A stretch of DNA of 64,000 nucleotides from Paraburkholderia sp. PGU19 (GTDB lineage: Bacteria > Pseudomonadota > Gammaproteobacteria > Burkholderiales > Burkholderiaceae), in assembly GCF_013426915.1 (NCBI RefSeq), contig NZ_AP023180.1, forward strand, positions 1,922,001 through 1,986,000, read 5' to 3'. This document shows, one piece after another, positions 33,175-43,186 of the stretch. Numbering within the stretch: the first letter of the stretch is position 1; every line of letters begins with the position of its first letter. The notes below the pieces were generated by a model. That model was not told the origin of the DNA. It did no database searches and was given only the letters and a program-made list of their open reading frames with translations. The translations under genes and the position numbers were made by a program.

Positions 33175-35196
33175 TCAGCGGTGCGTCGACGCGTCGCCGG
33201 GCCGTTCGTTGATGTACGTCGCGACATCGCGCTGTTCCAGTGCGTCCCCCAGCTTCATGCGCAGGAAGCTGCTCGTCGTGTAGCGCGTCACGCTCGAATA
33301 GAACTGGTTGACGAGCTTCGTGATGGTCGTCGAATAGATGTCGATCAGCTCGGGATTGATCGAAAAATTGTCGTAATTGACGATGGCCTGCGGCTTGAAC
33401 CGCACACCCGACAGAAGCGATGCGACCTGTTGCCAGATCGCGTCGATCTGCTCCTGCGTCGTCACCTGCAAGCCCTCGAAGTTGACGAAGAACATGTTCT
33501 TCTCCGCGTCGTAATTGAAGCGCTCTTCGAGCGGCAGGCAAAGCAGCAATGTGCGCAGTCCCATCGGCGCGTCGCGAAAGATGCGCTCGTCCATCAGGCG
33601 CGGCGGGCGCTCGATGATCGGCTTGAAGCCCATCTGCGCGACGATATCGTTCTCCACGTCGACGCCGGGCGCCACTTCCGTCAGTTCGAGTCCGCGTGGC
33701 GTCAGCGTGAACACGCAGCGCTCGGTGATGTACAGCACGTGCTGCCCGCGCTTCGCGGCATATTCGCCGCTGAACGTGCGATGCTCGACTTCATCGACGA
33801 ACTTCTGGCTCTTGCCTTCGCGTCTGATCTTCAGGCGCCCGTCTTCGATCGCGACATCCAGATTGCCCGCATTGAACGTGCCGACGAACACCACGCGCTT
33901 CGCGCTCTGGCTGATGTTGATGAAGCCGCCCGCGCCCGCGAGCTTTGGCCCGAATTTGCTGACGTTGAGATTGCCCTGCCGGTCCGCCTGCGCGAGGCCG
34001 AGAAACGCGAGGTCGAGACCGCCGCCATCGTAGAAATCGAACTGATACGGCTGATCGATGATGGCCTGCGTATTCGTCGCCGCGCCGAAGTTCAGCCCGC
34101 CCGCCGGAATGCCGCCGATCACGCCCGGCTCCGTCGTCATCGTGAACAGATCGATCACGCCCTCTTCATTCGCGACGCTCGCAATGCCTTCCGGCATGCC
34201 GATGCCCAGATTCACCACGCTATTGGCCATCAGTTCCATCGCCGCGCGTCGCGCGATCACCTTGCGCTCGGTCAGTTCCATCGGCGGCACGGAACTCGCG
34301 GGCACGCGCAGTTCGCCGGCGTAGGCAGCGGAATACGGTTCGGCAAACGTCTGCCAATGATGCTCGGGCCGCGCCACCACGACGCAATCGACCATGATGC
34401 CCGGTATCTTCACCTCACGCGGATTGAGCGTGTTCGTATCGGCGAGCCGTTCGACCTGCACGATCACGACGCCGCCCGAATTGCGCGCGGCCATCGCAAT
34501 GGCCAGCGCTTCGAGCGTGAGCGCCTCGCGTTCCATCGTGACGTTGCCGTTCGCGTCGGCCGTGGTGCCGCGAATGATCGCGACGTCGATCGGAAAGGTC
34601 TTGTAGAGCAGATACTCGTTGCCGTCGATTTCCATCAGCCTGACGAGATCGTCCGCCGTTCGGCTGTTCAGCTTGCCGCCGCCGTGGCGCGGATCGACGA
34701 ACGTGCCGAGGCCAATTGTCGACAGATGCCCCGGCTTGCCCGCGGCGATATCGCGGAACAGGTGCGAAATCACGCCTTGCGGCAGGTTGTACGCCTCGAT
34801 GCGACCGTCGATGGCGAGTTGCTGCAGCTTCGGCACCAGCCCCCAATGCCCGCCGATCACGCGCCGCACCAGCCCTTCATGCGCAAGATGATTCAGCCCT
34901 TTAGACTTGCCGTCGCCCTGGCCGGCGGCGTACACGAGCGTCAGGTCGAGATGCGCGCTCGACGCATCGGGCGTCCCCAATGCGCCTGGTCCGCCCGATG
35001 TCGCCGCGTTCGCATCGAAGAAACGCTCTTCGAGCGCGATCGCGACTTCCTCGGCGAAACCGACGCCGACGAAACCACCCGTCGCGAGCGTGTCGCCCGC
35101 ACGGATCAGTTCGACCGCGGCGCGCGCGCTGACGACCTTGTTACGCCCGACCTTGCGCTCGGTCACGGGAAACGGGTACTGGAATACGGCGCGCAT
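33175..35196 (-). CDS. Acyl-CoA:acetate/3-ketoacid CoA transferase (fused alpha-beta) with C-terminal extension
   Basis: 673 residues. It moves CoA between carboxylic acids through a glutamyl-CoA intermediate. The alpha half starts [32 protein letters not shown]; the beta half starts near 310 ([16 protein letters not shown]) with [10 protein letters not shown] and the active-site Glu near 354 in TTEPGVIGG. This matches YdiF/propionate-CoA-transferase enzymes of about 520-530 residues. About 130 extra residues follow ([26 protein letters not shown] to [15 protein letters not shown]), whose role is unknown to me. Ribosome site AAGGAG precedes the ATG; a degenerate hairpin-family element lies in the leader. 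The gene is monocistronic. Confidence 0.88.
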   Translation of the reverse strand: MRAVFQYPFPVTERKVGRNKVVSARAAVELIRAGDTLATGGFVGVGFAEEVAIALEERFFDANAATSGGPGALGTPDASSAHLDLTLVYAAGQGDGKSKGLNHLAHEGLVRRVIGGHWGLVPKLQQLAIDGRIEAYNLPQGVISHLFRDIAAGKPGHLSTIGLGTFVDPRHGGGKLNSRTADDLVRLMEIDGNEYLLYKTFPIDVAIIRGTTADANGNVTMEREALTLEALAIAMAARNSGGVVIVQVERLADTNTLNPREVKIPGIMVDCVVVARPEHHWQTFAEPYSAAYAGELRVPASSVPPMELTERKVIARRAAMELMANSVVNLGIGMPEGIASVANEEGVIDLFTMTTEPGVIGGIPAGGLNFGAATNTQAIIDQPYQFDFYDGGGLDLAFLGLAQADRQGNLNVSKFGPKLAGAGGFINISQSAKRVVFVGTFNAGNLDVAIEDGRLKIRREGKSQKFVDEVEHRTFSGEYAAKRGQHVLYITERCVFTLTPRGLELTEVAPGVDVENDIVAQMGFKPIIERPPRLMDERIFRDAPMGLRTLLLCLPLEERFNYDAEKNMFFVNFEGLQVTTQEQIDAIWQQVASLLSGVRFKPQAIVNYDNFSINPELIDIYSTTITKLVNQFYSSVTRYTTSSFLRMKLGDALEQRDVATYINERPGDASTHR

Positions 35197-35204
35197 GGGG
35201 TCTC

Positions 35205-35242
35205 CTTGTTGTTGACCAGATTCAGCGCTTCAGCGTCCCATG
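35205..35242 (-). promoter_or_regulatory. Degenerate leader-hairpin element of the CoA-transferase gene
   Basis: The core CAGCGCTTCAGCG and the tail CCCATGCAAG match the leader-hairpin family in order and in position (just upstream of AAGGAG), but convincing outer arms are missing. It may be a decayed member. Confidence 0.4.
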
Positions 35243-35859
35243 CAAGATGGTTGCTACCGGTTCGTATAACGCCGTAGCGGGTTGCGCCACTCAAGGTGCA
35301 ACCGGCAAGCACGCGCGGTTTTTTGCGGTGCCTGACCATGCAATTTAGCAAGCCACAGAGCGATCGTCAGCATTTATTGGCAGCGGCGTTCAGGCGTCCG
35401 AATTCGCCGATCCTGCGTTCATTTAAAAACGATTCGCGCGTTCTTTTGCACCGCATTTTTCGGTATTGCGAGAAAGCTTAGGTAAGCAGAGCTTTTCCAT
35501 TGAGCGTCATTTCTTTGTTAAAACGATGCATCGCGCATTTAGGAAAGGTATTCGGCATGCGCGTCGTTGTGTGACCAACGACGAGGTAGTTCGAGGCCTC
35601 GAAAACAGGCACAATCGTGTGGGCTAAACAAATGCACCGGCGCGCCGTAAACGTAGAAAGCAGCGCCGTCCGCAAGCGCAGCAACAATTACCGCCGAAGC
35701 GGCTGGCCACCATGAAAGGCAACACACTTCCCCACCCAATCGACGCACGATGCGCGGCGCGCGTGAGTTCGCTCACGTTCGCGGCACGCCCTGCGTTTAT
35801 TACGGCGCCGCGTTTGCGCCCGCTCCGCGCATTGCGCGCACATTAAGGCGAGTCCGGAT
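35243..35859. other. Intergenic region between CoA transferase and GGDEF/EAL gene
   Basis: About 620 bp. A perfect 14-bp palindrome TTCGAGGCCTCGAA is at 35590-35603. A leftward 69-codon frame (35478-35687), ending MHRFNKEMTLNGKALLT, is mildly protein-like, but has no recognisable family or strong ribosome site, so it is not called. The stretch should contain both divergent promoters. Confidence 0.4.
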
Positions 35860-38202
35860 ATGCCGACTAGCCTCACGTTGAAATGGCGCCGCGCGCTGCG
35901 CCGGCACGGCGAAGACAGATCGCGCCAGGACCAGCACTTCCTCGCGCTGCTGCTCGACGCATGGTCGAACCGCCGCCCGGTCGGCCCGTTCGGCTTCGCG
36001 GTCAGTGTCGCCACGGGGATCGGCGCCGGGGCGACGGGTATCGCGCTGCAAATGGCCCTGCGCGGGCCGGCGAGCGCGCCGTTCAGCGTGCAGGTCGCCG
36101 TCGGCGCGACGGCGGGCGCCATCGCGATGATCGCGACGCGCCAGCGCTTCGCCGCGCAAAAGGCGCGACAGGCGGCAACCACGGCGCTCGCCAGTTCGTT
36201 TCTCGATGCAAGCCGTGATTGCGTCAAGCTGCTCGACTTGCAAGGGCACATGCTGCGCATCAACGACTACGGCGCGACGCTGATGGAAGCGGCGTCGCCC
36301 GTGCAACTGGCGGGCGCGGACTGGCTCGGCTTCTGGAAAGGCGACGACAGTGACGCCGCGACGGCCGCTTTCAGGAGCGCGCTGAACGGCATGCCCGCCT
36401 CTTTTCGCGGCAGTTGCACGACGACCACAGGCCAGCCGAAGTGGTGGGATTCGCAACTCATTCCCGTGAAAGACCACGCCGGCAAGGTCGTCGCCGTGGT
36501 CTGCGCATCGCTCGATATTACGAGCCAGACGCAACTGCTCCAGCAACTGCGCGCGAAAAGCGAGCTGATGTCGGAGATGGAAGCGCACGTCAAGCTCGTG
36601 TTCTTCTCGTACAGCGCGAACTTCGAATATTTTCATTACATCACGGCGGGTTCGTCCAACGTGTTCGGCGTCGAGCCGGAAGAGTTCATGCGCAACCCGC
36701 ACGTCTGGCGCGACATGGTCGTGCCGGAAGACCGCGCCGCGCTGCACGCGGAAATGGCGCGCATCATGGCCGAATCGTCGGAAGGCCGCGCGGAGTATCG
36801 GATCAGAAAAGCCGACGGCTCGGTGCGCTGGCTGCGCAGCACCGGCTACCCGGTGCTCGACGACAAAGGCAATGTTCTGCGCATCGTCGGCATTACGGAA
36901 GACGTCACCGTCGAGCAGGAGCGCATCGCCGAACTGGACCGGCTCGCGTACACCGATTCGCTCACGGGCCTCGCGAACCGCGCTGCGCTGCTGCGTGAAA
37001 TCGAAAGCCGCTGTGCAGCGGGCAGGCCGTTCGGCCTGATGTTCGTCGACCTCGACCGCTTCAAGGTCCTTAACGACACGCTCGGCCATCTCGCCGCCGA
37101 CCATCTGCTGCGCAACGTCGGCGGCATCATTCGCCGCTCGCTGCCGGGCGATGCGTATGTCGCGCGTCTGGGCGGCGACGAGTTCGCGGTGCTGATCGGC
37201 AGTGTGGTCGACAAGGCGGGGCTCGAAACACAGGCGAAGGCGCTGCTCGGCGGGCTGTCGGAAAACCGGCTGCAGGACAGCGCGGGCGCGTTCATCACGG
37301 CGTCGATCGGCATTTCGATTTACCCGGAGCATGGCAGCGGCCACGATGCGCTGCTGTCGAGCGCCGATGTCGCGATGTACGCCGCGAAGAAAACCGGCCG
37401 CAACGGGTATCAGTTCGCGGGCGAGGAGGCGGCGCGGACCATCGGCGACTTCGAACTCGAGCGCGACGTGCCCGAGGCGCTGAAGACCAATCAGTTCTTC
37501 CTGCACTTCCAGACCATTCACGAGCCGCATTCGCTCGCGGTGCATAGCGCGGAAGCGCTGATCCGCTGGCAGCACCCCAGGCGAGGCAAGATTTCACCGG
37601 GGGATTTCATTCCCCTGCTCGAAGAAACCGGCTTCGTCGAGGACGTCGGCGTCTGGGTGCTCGACAACGCGCTGCGCCAGCTCGCCGCGTGGCGTCAGGC
37701 GGGCTCGATGAACCTCGGCGTGTCGGTGAACGTGTCGGCGCGGCAACTGGGCAGCGAGCAGATCGTGCGCGAGGTGGACCGCGCGCTCAAACAGTTCGGC
37801 ATTCCGCCCGGCAAGCTCGAAATCGAGCTGACGGAAACCGCGCTGATGAAAAACCCGAAGCAGGCGCAAAAGTCGATCGTCGAACTGAAGCGGCTCGGCG
37901 TGCATATCGCCATCGACGATTTCGGCACCGGCTATTCGAGCCTCATGTATCTCGCCGATTTCGAGCCGCACACGGTGAAGATCGACCGGCATTTCACGTC
38001 GAAAATCGAGCACGATCCGACGACGCAAACCATCGTCGAAGGCGTCATTGGCCTTGCGCACAAGCTGGGTATCGAGGTGATCGCGGAAGGCGTCGAGGAG
38101 AAGGCGCAGCTCGAAATTCTGCGCCAGGTGAACTGCGACTATGTGCAGGGCTATCTGCTCAGCATGCCGCAGGCGCCCGAAGGACTGATCACCCCGTCGT
38201 GA
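35860..38202 (+). CDS. PAS-PAS-GGDEF-EAL cyclic-di-GMP enzyme
   Basis: 780 residues. Two hydrophobic spans at about 40-95 suggest membrane anchoring. PAS domains lie at about 110-225 and 250-360, the latter with a PAC-like RIRKADGSVRWLRSTGYPVLDDKGN. The cyclase domain has SLTGLANRAALL and RLGGDEFAVLIG (GGDEF near 437). The phosphodiesterase domain has EALIRWQHP (EAL near 565), NVSARQL, ELTETALM, DDFGTGYSS, VKIDR, AEGVEE and CDYVQGYLLSMP, so all metal- and substrate-binding residues are kept. The inhibitory I-site (RxxD before GGDEF) is not evident: the region reads LPGDAYVARL. Either or both activities could operate. It ends 12 bp from the convergent porin gene. Confidence 0.95.
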   Translation: MPTSLTLKWRRALRRHGEDRSRQDQHFLALLLDAWSNRRPVGPFGFAVSVATGIGAGATGIALQMALRGPASAPFSVQVAVGATAGAIAMIATRQRFAAQKARQAATTALASSFLDASRDCVKLLDLQGHMLRINDYGATLMEAASPVQLAGADWLGFWKGDDSDAATAAFRSALNGMPASFRGSCTTTTGQPKWWDSQLIPVKDHAGKVVAVVCASLDITSQTQLLQQLRAKSELMSEMEAHVKLVFFSYSANFEYFHYITAGSSNVFGVEPEEFMRNPHVWRDMVVPEDRAALHAEMARIMAESSEGRAEYRIRKADGSVRWLRSTGYPVLDDKGNVLRIVGITEDVTVEQERIAELDRLAYTDSLTGLANRAALLREIESRCAAGRPFGLMFVDLDRFKVLNDTLGHLAADHLLRNVGGIIRRSLPGDAYVARLGGDEFAVLIGSVVDKAGLETQAKALLGGLSENRLQDSAGAFITASIGISIYPEHGSGHDALLSSADVAMYAAKKTGRNGYQFAGEEAARTIGDFELERDVPEALKTNQFFLHFQTIHEPHSLAVHSAEALIRWQHPRRGKISPGDFIPLLEETGFVEDVGVWVLDNALRQLAAWRQAGSMNLGVSVNVSARQLGSEQIVREVDRALKQFGIPPGKLEIELTETALMKNPKQAQKSIVELKRLGVHIAIDDFGTGYSSLMYLADFEPHTVKIDRHFTSKIEHDPTTQTIVEGVIGLAHKLGIEVIAEGVEEKAQLEILRQVNCDYVQGYLLSMPQAPEGLITPS

Positions 38203-38214
38203 ACTGGGCGTCTG

Positions 38215-39321
38215 TCAGAACCTGTGCCGCAGGCCCGCGCCGATCAGCACCTGATTGTGGCTCGATGAAGGATCGGTCGTATTGATGACGGCCGGCGCGC
38301 CCGACGACGAGCGCTGATAGATCGCCTCCAGATACGTGTCCGTGCGCTTCGAAAATTGATAGTCCGCCTGCACGCCGCCGTTGTGCCAGTGCGAGGCCGA
38401 TCCCTTCGTGTACGTGTACGAGCCGGCAAGTGCAACGGTCGGCGTCAACTGGTAGATGCCGTTGACCTCATAGTTGGAAAAACCAACCGACGGCGCCACG
38501 CCGCCCGTATCGATCACGGTCACCCCAGTGAAGGTTGAGCGCGACCACGCCGCTGCCATCGTGAAGTCGCCGATCGCGTAGCTGATGCCGACGCCGTAGG
38601 TGTTCTGCGTCTGCACGGCGGCATCGAAGACGCCGGTGGCGCTGGGCAGCACGACGGCCTCATAGGCGCCCGTCGACGAATTCCCGCGTCCGTTCGCATG
38701 CAGATACGCGGCGCCCGCATTCAGCGCGCCCGCCTGATAGTTCATGCCGAAGCTGTACGCACGGTTGTTCGCAAACTGCCCGGCCGTGTTCGAAAAAGCG
38801 TACATGCCGCCGAGCGTCAAACCGCCGAACGACGGGCTCGCATACTTGACCGAGTTCGCCGCGAGATAGGTGTTGTTCGCGTTGTCGTTGTCGAACGGAT
38901 GGGCGAACGCGGTGCCACCTGCGCCGCCCGTCAGCGTGTACGGCGCGAAATAGTCGTGAACGAGGTCGTATTGATGGCCGAGCGTCAGCGTCCCCGCCTG
39001 CTCGTTGCCGAGTCCGACGTAATACGGGTGGTCGTTGAACATCTCGCCCGAGGTCACCGAAAAGCCCCGTTCGAGCCGGAAGATCGCGCGATAACCGCCG
39101 CCCAGATCCTCGATGCCCTGCAAGCCCCAATAGCTGCCGTCGACGAGACCCGACGTCGCCTTCCACTGAGAATGCCCGCCGGCGTTGCTGATATACGCGA
39201 GGCCCGTGTCGAGCTCGCCGTACATCGTGACGCTGCTTTGTGCGTGCGCGCCCGTGCCGAGCGCGAGGAGCGCGGCGCTCACGGCCGCTGCGGCTTTCTT
39301 GTTGATCTTGTTCGCGGACAT
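38215..39321 (-). CDS. Gram-negative porin (Burkholderia OpcP/Omp38-like)
   Basis: 368 residues. Start at the ATG at 39321 (MSANKINKKAAAAVSAALLALGTGAHAQSSVTMYGELDTGLAY), giving a normal signal peptide; the frame continues 24 codons upstream. The mature N-terminus SSVTMYGELDTGL and the C-terminus GAGLRHRF (aromatic final residue recognised by the BAM machinery) are diagnostic of beta-proteobacterial trimeric porins. Other typical parts are SRFGLQGIEDLGG-like YWGLQGIEDLGGGYRAIFRLERGF and SYTYTKG. It allows diffusion of small solutes across the outer membrane. It is monocistronic. Confidence 0.94.
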   Translation of the reverse strand: MSANKINKKAAAAVSAALLALGTGAHAQSSVTMYGELDTGLAYISNAGGHSQWKATSGLVDGSYWGLQGIEDLGGGYRAIFRLERGFSVTSGEMFNDHPYYVGLGNEQAGTLTLGHQYDLVHDYFAPYTLTGGAGGTAFAHPFDNDNANNTYLAANSVKYASPSFGGLTLGGMYAFSNTAGQFANNRAYSFGMNYQAGALNAGAAYLHANGRGNSSTGAYEAVVLPSATGVFDAAVQTQNTYGVGISYAIGDFTMAAAWSRSTFTGVTVIDTGGVAPSVGFSNYEVNGIYQLTPTVALAGSYTYTKGSASHWHNGGVQADYQFSKRTDTYLEAIYQRSSSGAPAVINTTDPSSSHNQVLIGAGLRHRF

Positions 39322-39795
39322 GCTTGGCTTCCCTGAGTTGAGTCGATTCGACTTTGGAAGGCGACTTTTTATAGGAACAACAGCCACACGCACAAGGGGA
39401 GCGCGTCAAAACATGCGCAACGTGCCCCGTAATCTAGCTTACGAAATGCAAGTAAATCCCATTATCAGATTCGCGAGAAACGGAAGTAAAGCGAAAACAG
39501 TGCGCCGCGCCGCAGTCTGCGCGGGGGATCGCACCAAGGCCCACCAGGACGGGCCAGTCTCGAAAGCGTACGCCCAATATCCGGCGAAAGGCGTTGTTTT
39601 CATGCGACGCCAGACGCTCGCAATCGACGCGACAGCGCCGGTTTTGAAGGCAGCGGCGCAGCACTCTCTCTTATCGGCGCGAGCGCGATTTACCTGAGTC
39701 AAATACCAGGAAAACCCTAAAGCATCTGGGGTCAATGCCGTTAAGCCTTACAGAACCATTCGGATGCGGAGGCATCCGGCAGTCCAAGGAACGTC
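39322..39795. other. Intergenic region between porin and chemoreceptor genes
   Basis: About 470 bp between divergent genes. It contains a short inverted repeat CGTAA-tctagc-TTACG at 39428-39443 and no credible gene. It should carry the porin promoter on one strand and the chemoreceptor promoter on the other. Confidence 0.4.
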
Positions 39796-41472
39796 ATGCG
39801 CAACAATCAGCCTGTCACCCAGAACGAGTACGACTACCCGTCTTCGCAGATGCTCGTTTCCGCAACCGACCTCAAGGGCAAGATCCAGTACTGCAATCCC
39901 GCCTTCATCGCTGTGTCCGGCTACAGCCGCGACGAACTGATCGGCCAGCCGCACAACCTGATCCGCCATCCCGACATGCCGGCCGAAGCCTTCGCCGACA
40001 TGTGGGCGACGATCCGCGCCGGCCGCCCATGGTCGGCGTTCGTCAAGAACCGCCGCAAGAACGGCGACCATTACTGGGTGCGCGCGAGCGTCACGCCCGT
40101 CGTCGAGAACGGCACGCCCGTCGGCTATCTGAGCGTGCGCGTGAAGCCGGATCGCAACCAGGTGCGCGCGGCGGAGGCACTCTACGCAAAAATCCGCGCG
40201 GGCGCGGCGCGCGGCGTGCGGCTGCATCAGGGCGTGGTCGTGCGCACGGGGCTGGTCGGCAAGCTGCACGCGTTGATGCGTCTGCCCGTCGCGATGCGCG
40301 CGACGATCGGCTACATGGTCGCGCCCGTCGCGCTGCTTGCGGCGGGCCTCGCAGCTTGGGGCGGCACGCCGCCGCTGCCGTTCTGGATCGCGTTCGGCGT
40401 GACGGCCGCAGTCAGCGCCGCTGCCGCGCAGTTGCTGTCGCGCCATCTCGGTCAGCCGGTCGATGCGATGGCGTCGTTCGCCACACGCATGGCGGCAGGC
40501 GACCTGACCGCCGATCTCGCCATCGCGCGTCACGACGATCTCGGCGACGTGCTGCAGGCGCTCAACCAGCTCAAGGCGAATCTCGCCGCCATCGTGTCCG
40601 ACGTGCGTGCGCAGATCGGCGGGATGCTCGACGCTGCGCACGAGATTTCGACCGGCAATCTGGATCTCGCGCGCCGCACGGAAATGCAGGCGGCGTCGCT
40701 GGAAGAAACGGCGGCGACGATGGAGCAACTGACGACCACCGTGCAAGCCAACGCCGACGCCACCGTGCGCGCGCTCGATCTCGTCAGGGACGCGCAATCG
40801 GCAGCGGCGACGGGCGGCAAGGTCGCGCTGCAGGTCGAGCAGACGATGGCGGGCATCACCGAGGCATCGAAGCGCATCGCCGACATCACGGGCGTGATCG
40901 ACGGCATCGCGTTCCAGACCAACATCCTCGCGCTCAATGCCGCCGTCGAAGCGGCGCGCGCGGGCGAGGCGGGCCGCTCGTTCGCCGTCGTCGCGAGCGA
41001 AGTGCGCATGCTGGCGCAGCGTTGCGCGGCGTCCGCCAAGGAAATCAAGCAGGTGGTCGATACGACGGTCAACGAGGTGGCGCAAGGCACCGAACTGGTC
41101 GCGCGGACGACGGCGCAGATGGGCGTGATCGATCAGGCCGTGGCACGCGTATCGTCGCTGATCGTCGAAGTGGCGAACGCGAGCAGCGAACAGGCCGACG
41201 GCATCGGCCAGGTCAATCAGGCCGTATCGCATCTGGACAGCGCGACGCAGCAGAACGCCGCGATGGTCGAGCAGGCTGCGGCGACGGCGCAACGTCTCGC
41301 GGAACAGGCCGACGTGCTCGACGAAGCGGTGCGCCTGTTCACGGTCGCGGGCGCGCAGGAGGCGGGTGGCGCGGCCAGCAAAGCCGCGCGCCCGGCGGCC
41401 AGGGCGTTGCGCAACCCGGCCGCGCCGGTTCACGTCGCTCGCGCTGCCGTCGACGAAGACGCTTTGGTCTGA
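39796..41472 (+). CDS. Aer-like methyl-accepting chemotaxis protein with PAS domain
   Basis: 558 residues. N-terminal PAS of the aerotaxis type ([51 protein letters not shown], residues about 12-120), which in Aer binds FAD and senses redox state. A hydrophobic pair follows at about 175-215 ([21 protein letters not shown] ... [19 protein letters not shown]). Then a HAMP region and the signalling domain with the conserved hairpin tip [36 protein letters not shown]. Ribosome site AAGGA precedes the ATG. It is monocistronic, with a terminator downstream. It is predicted to direct energy- or oxygen-taxis via CheW/CheA encoded elsewhere. Confidence 0.93.
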   Translation: MRNNQPVTQNEYDYPSSQMLVSATDLKGKIQYCNPAFIAVSGYSRDELIGQPHNLIRHPDMPAEAFADMWATIRAGRPWSAFVKNRRKNGDHYWVRASVTPVVENGTPVGYLSVRVKPDRNQVRAAEALYAKIRAGAARGVRLHQGVVVRTGLVGKLHALMRLPVAMRATIGYMVAPVALLAAGLAAWGGTPPLPFWIAFGVTAAVSAAAAQLLSRHLGQPVDAMASFATRMAAGDLTADLAIARHDDLGDVLQALNQLKANLAAIVSDVRAQIGGMLDAAHEISTGNLDLARRTEMQAASLEETAATMEQLTTTVQANADATVRALDLVRDAQSAAATGGKVALQVEQTMAGITEASKRIADITGVIDGIAFQTNILALNAAVEAARAGEAGRSFAVVASEVRMLAQRCAASAKEIKQVVDTTVNEVAQGTELVARTTAQMGVIDQAVARVSSLIVEVANASSEQADGIGQVNQAVSHLDSATQQNAAMVEQAAATAQRLAEQADVLDEAVRLFTVAGAQEAGGAASKAARPAARALRNPAAPVHVARAAVDEDALV

Positions 41473-41585
41473 TGGATCATCGTTACTACCATCTCGACAG
41501 CGCGCTATTGTCCGATAAAGATACGTCGGTCAGCGCCCAGGATTGTGTACGGGCCGGCTGACCCGAGTAACAACGGCGTTTACGC

Positions 41586-41613
41586 GGCCCGCCCTCTTTT
41601 GGACGGGCTATTT
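41586..41613 (+). terminator. Intrinsic terminator
   Basis: GCCCGCCC and GGACGGGC form a stem with one mismatch and a short T-rich loop, followed by seven T's. It serves the chemoreceptor transcript; the distance of about 110 bp from the stop is long but no gene intervenes. Confidence 0.75.
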
Positions 41614-41668
41614 TTTTGGCGCGGCTCATTCACGCTTTACGTGCATGAAGAGGCGCCGCGAGTCGCGT

Positions 41669-42190
41669 TCAACCGAACGCGAGCAATTCCAGCTGTTGCG
41701 GCGCTTTCGACATCGGCCGCTCCAGCGTCAGCAGCGCTTCCTTCCGATGCAGTCCGCCCGCGTAGCCGGTCAGGTCGCCCGCGCTCGAGATCACGCGGTG
41801 ACACGGCACGATGATCGATACGGGATTGCGCCCGTTGGCCGCGCCGACCGCGCGCGACGCAGACAGCGGCAAGCCGAGCCGCCGCGCGATGCTGCCGTAG
41901 CTCGCGGTCTCCCCATACGGAATCTGCACGAGCTGGTCCCACACGTCGCGCTGGAACGCGCTGCCCAGCATCCTTAAAGGCACAGTGAACGCATGGCGCT
42001 CGCCCGCGAAGTATTCGTCGAGCTGCTCGCGCGCCTGATGCAGTACGCGTGACGCGTTCGCAGCGGCGAGCGCGCCATCGGCAGCCGGAAAATACTTCTG
42101 TCCGACGAAGTACACGCCCGTCAGCGCGTCGTCTTCGGCGCGCAGCAATATATCGCCCAGTGGGCTTGGCATCGACATGCATTGCTTCAT
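41669..42190 (-). CDS. ogt: Methylated-DNA--protein-cysteine methyltransferase
   Basis: 173 residues from the ATG at 42190, which follows AGGAAG by 3-4 bp. The protein repairs O6-methylguanine by irreversible transfer of the alkyl group to its own Cys. The active-site motif is IVPCHRV with Cys130, preceded by the DNA-binding helix YGSIARRLGLPLSASRAVGAANGRNP. The N-terminal part (SPLGDILLRAEDDALTGVYFVGQKYF) is the ribonuclease-like domain. It is of Ogt type because no Ada N-terminal zinc domain is present. The open frame continues upstream to 42319 but looks non-coding. The stop lies about 55 bp from the terminator of the convergent chemoreceptor. Confidence 0.95.
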   Translation of the reverse strand: MKQCMSMPSPLGDILLRAEDDALTGVYFVGQKYFPAADGALAAANASRVLHQAREQLDEYFAGERHAFTVPLRMLGSAFQRDVWDQLVQIPYGETASYGSIARRLGLPLSASRAVGAANGRNPVSIIVPCHRVISSAGDLTGYAGGLHRKEALLTLERPMSKAPQQLELLAFG

Positions 42191-42617
42191 GACTTCCTCC
42201 TGCATGATCGGGAAGGCCCGCTGCAAAGTCGTGCGCGGCCTTCTGAATGCGTCCACTGTATCGCACCGGCAAGCGGCGCTGCTTCCCGGATCTTGCTGAC
42301 TGAAGCCCATCACACGCACGCGTCATCGCCATGACAACGGGCAAACGTACGTCGCAACCATGCACTGAACCCGTGCCCGATGCGTCCCGAAACGCGTGTG
42401 ACGCGCCTGCCCGCTGCCATGCAAAAAAATCGCGGCACCCCGCCAGGAGCCGCGCCGGCCTTATATTTGCGTGCACCGCAGCGTCCCTTCGATGCATCGC
42501 GCACGCCTCGCCCGCATAATCCGGAGAGTGTGAGCGCCACGCGACAGACGGCGCGCGGCACTGCCCTTACAATGCCTGTTCGGCAACGTTGTTCAATCAC
42601 GCAAGAGGGAATTTTCG
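42191..42617. other. Intergenic region upstream of MGMT
   Basis: About 430 bp between divergent genes with no credible gene and no strong hairpin. Promoters for the repair gene and for the rightward small gene are expected, but no consensus boxes stand out. Confidence 0.35.
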
Positions 42618-42869
42618 ATGCGCACCACCGGGTCTTCCGGGGCAATGGCCCTGCTCACCGAGCACGACGACGCAACGGGTCGCGAACTACGCTCGCTGCG
42701 CCTCGAATCGACAGAAGACGGGAAAGGCATACTTCTGATCGAAGTCGATGAACGCAAGCCGGGCATTCACCGTGAAGTGCGTTATGAAATCACGCCTGCG
42801 GAACTGATCGCAGCCATCCGCGCGCATGGCGCCGAACTGCCGGGCGAGCAGCATAACCACCGTCAATAA
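42618..42869 (+). CDS. Small conserved hypothetical protein, 83 aa
   Basis: The ATG at 42618 has GAGGGA about 8 bp upstream. The sequence SLRLESTEDGKGILLIEVDERKPGIHREVRYEITPAELIAAIRAHGAELPGEQ is balanced and protein-like: probably a beta hairpin followed by a helix. No domain recognised, no signal peptide. The stop codon lies within the first unit of a 20-bp tandem repeat (42861-42908), so copy-number change there would leave the protein unchanged. Function unknown. Confidence 0.65.
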   Translation: MRTTGSSGAMALLTEHDDATGRELRSLRLESTEDGKGILLIEVDERKPGIHREVRYEITPAELIAAIRAHGAELPGEQHNHRQ

Positions 42870-42908
42870 TTCACAGCAGTCGTCAATAATTCACAGCAGT
42901 CGTCAATA
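42861..42908. repeat. 20-bp direct repeat overlapping a stop codon
   Basis: The unit cgtcaataattcacagcagt occurs at 42861-42880 and 42881-42900, with a further partial unit cgtcaata at 42901-42908. The first unit contains the last codons and the TAA stop of the small gene. The exactness suggests a recent slippage duplication. Confidence 0.95.
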
Positions 42909-43186
42909 GCCATACGAAGAGTGCGCGGCGCAGGTTGAATCAGGCGCCGCGCCTCTTGTTTTTTGCGCAGTCACCATCATCTTTGACACCTCGACGAACG
43001 TCGCATGACGTTCACCGGGCGTACCAAAGCCTTTCCGCCGAAGACCGAGGCGACAGGCGCGTTTCCCGCATGTCGGCAATATCCGGACGCAAAACGCACC
43101 TCTCTTGCACGCGTTGAAAATGCGTCCATAATCTTTTAGTTACTTCCAGTCGTCTTCGAGGCCGAAACGGTCACGAAAGTAAGCCG

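Noticed and set aside
33085..35277. A 730-codon rightward frame opposite the CoA transferase
   Set aside because: Shadow of the real gene: no conserved motif and Arg/His/Asp-rich composition throughout.
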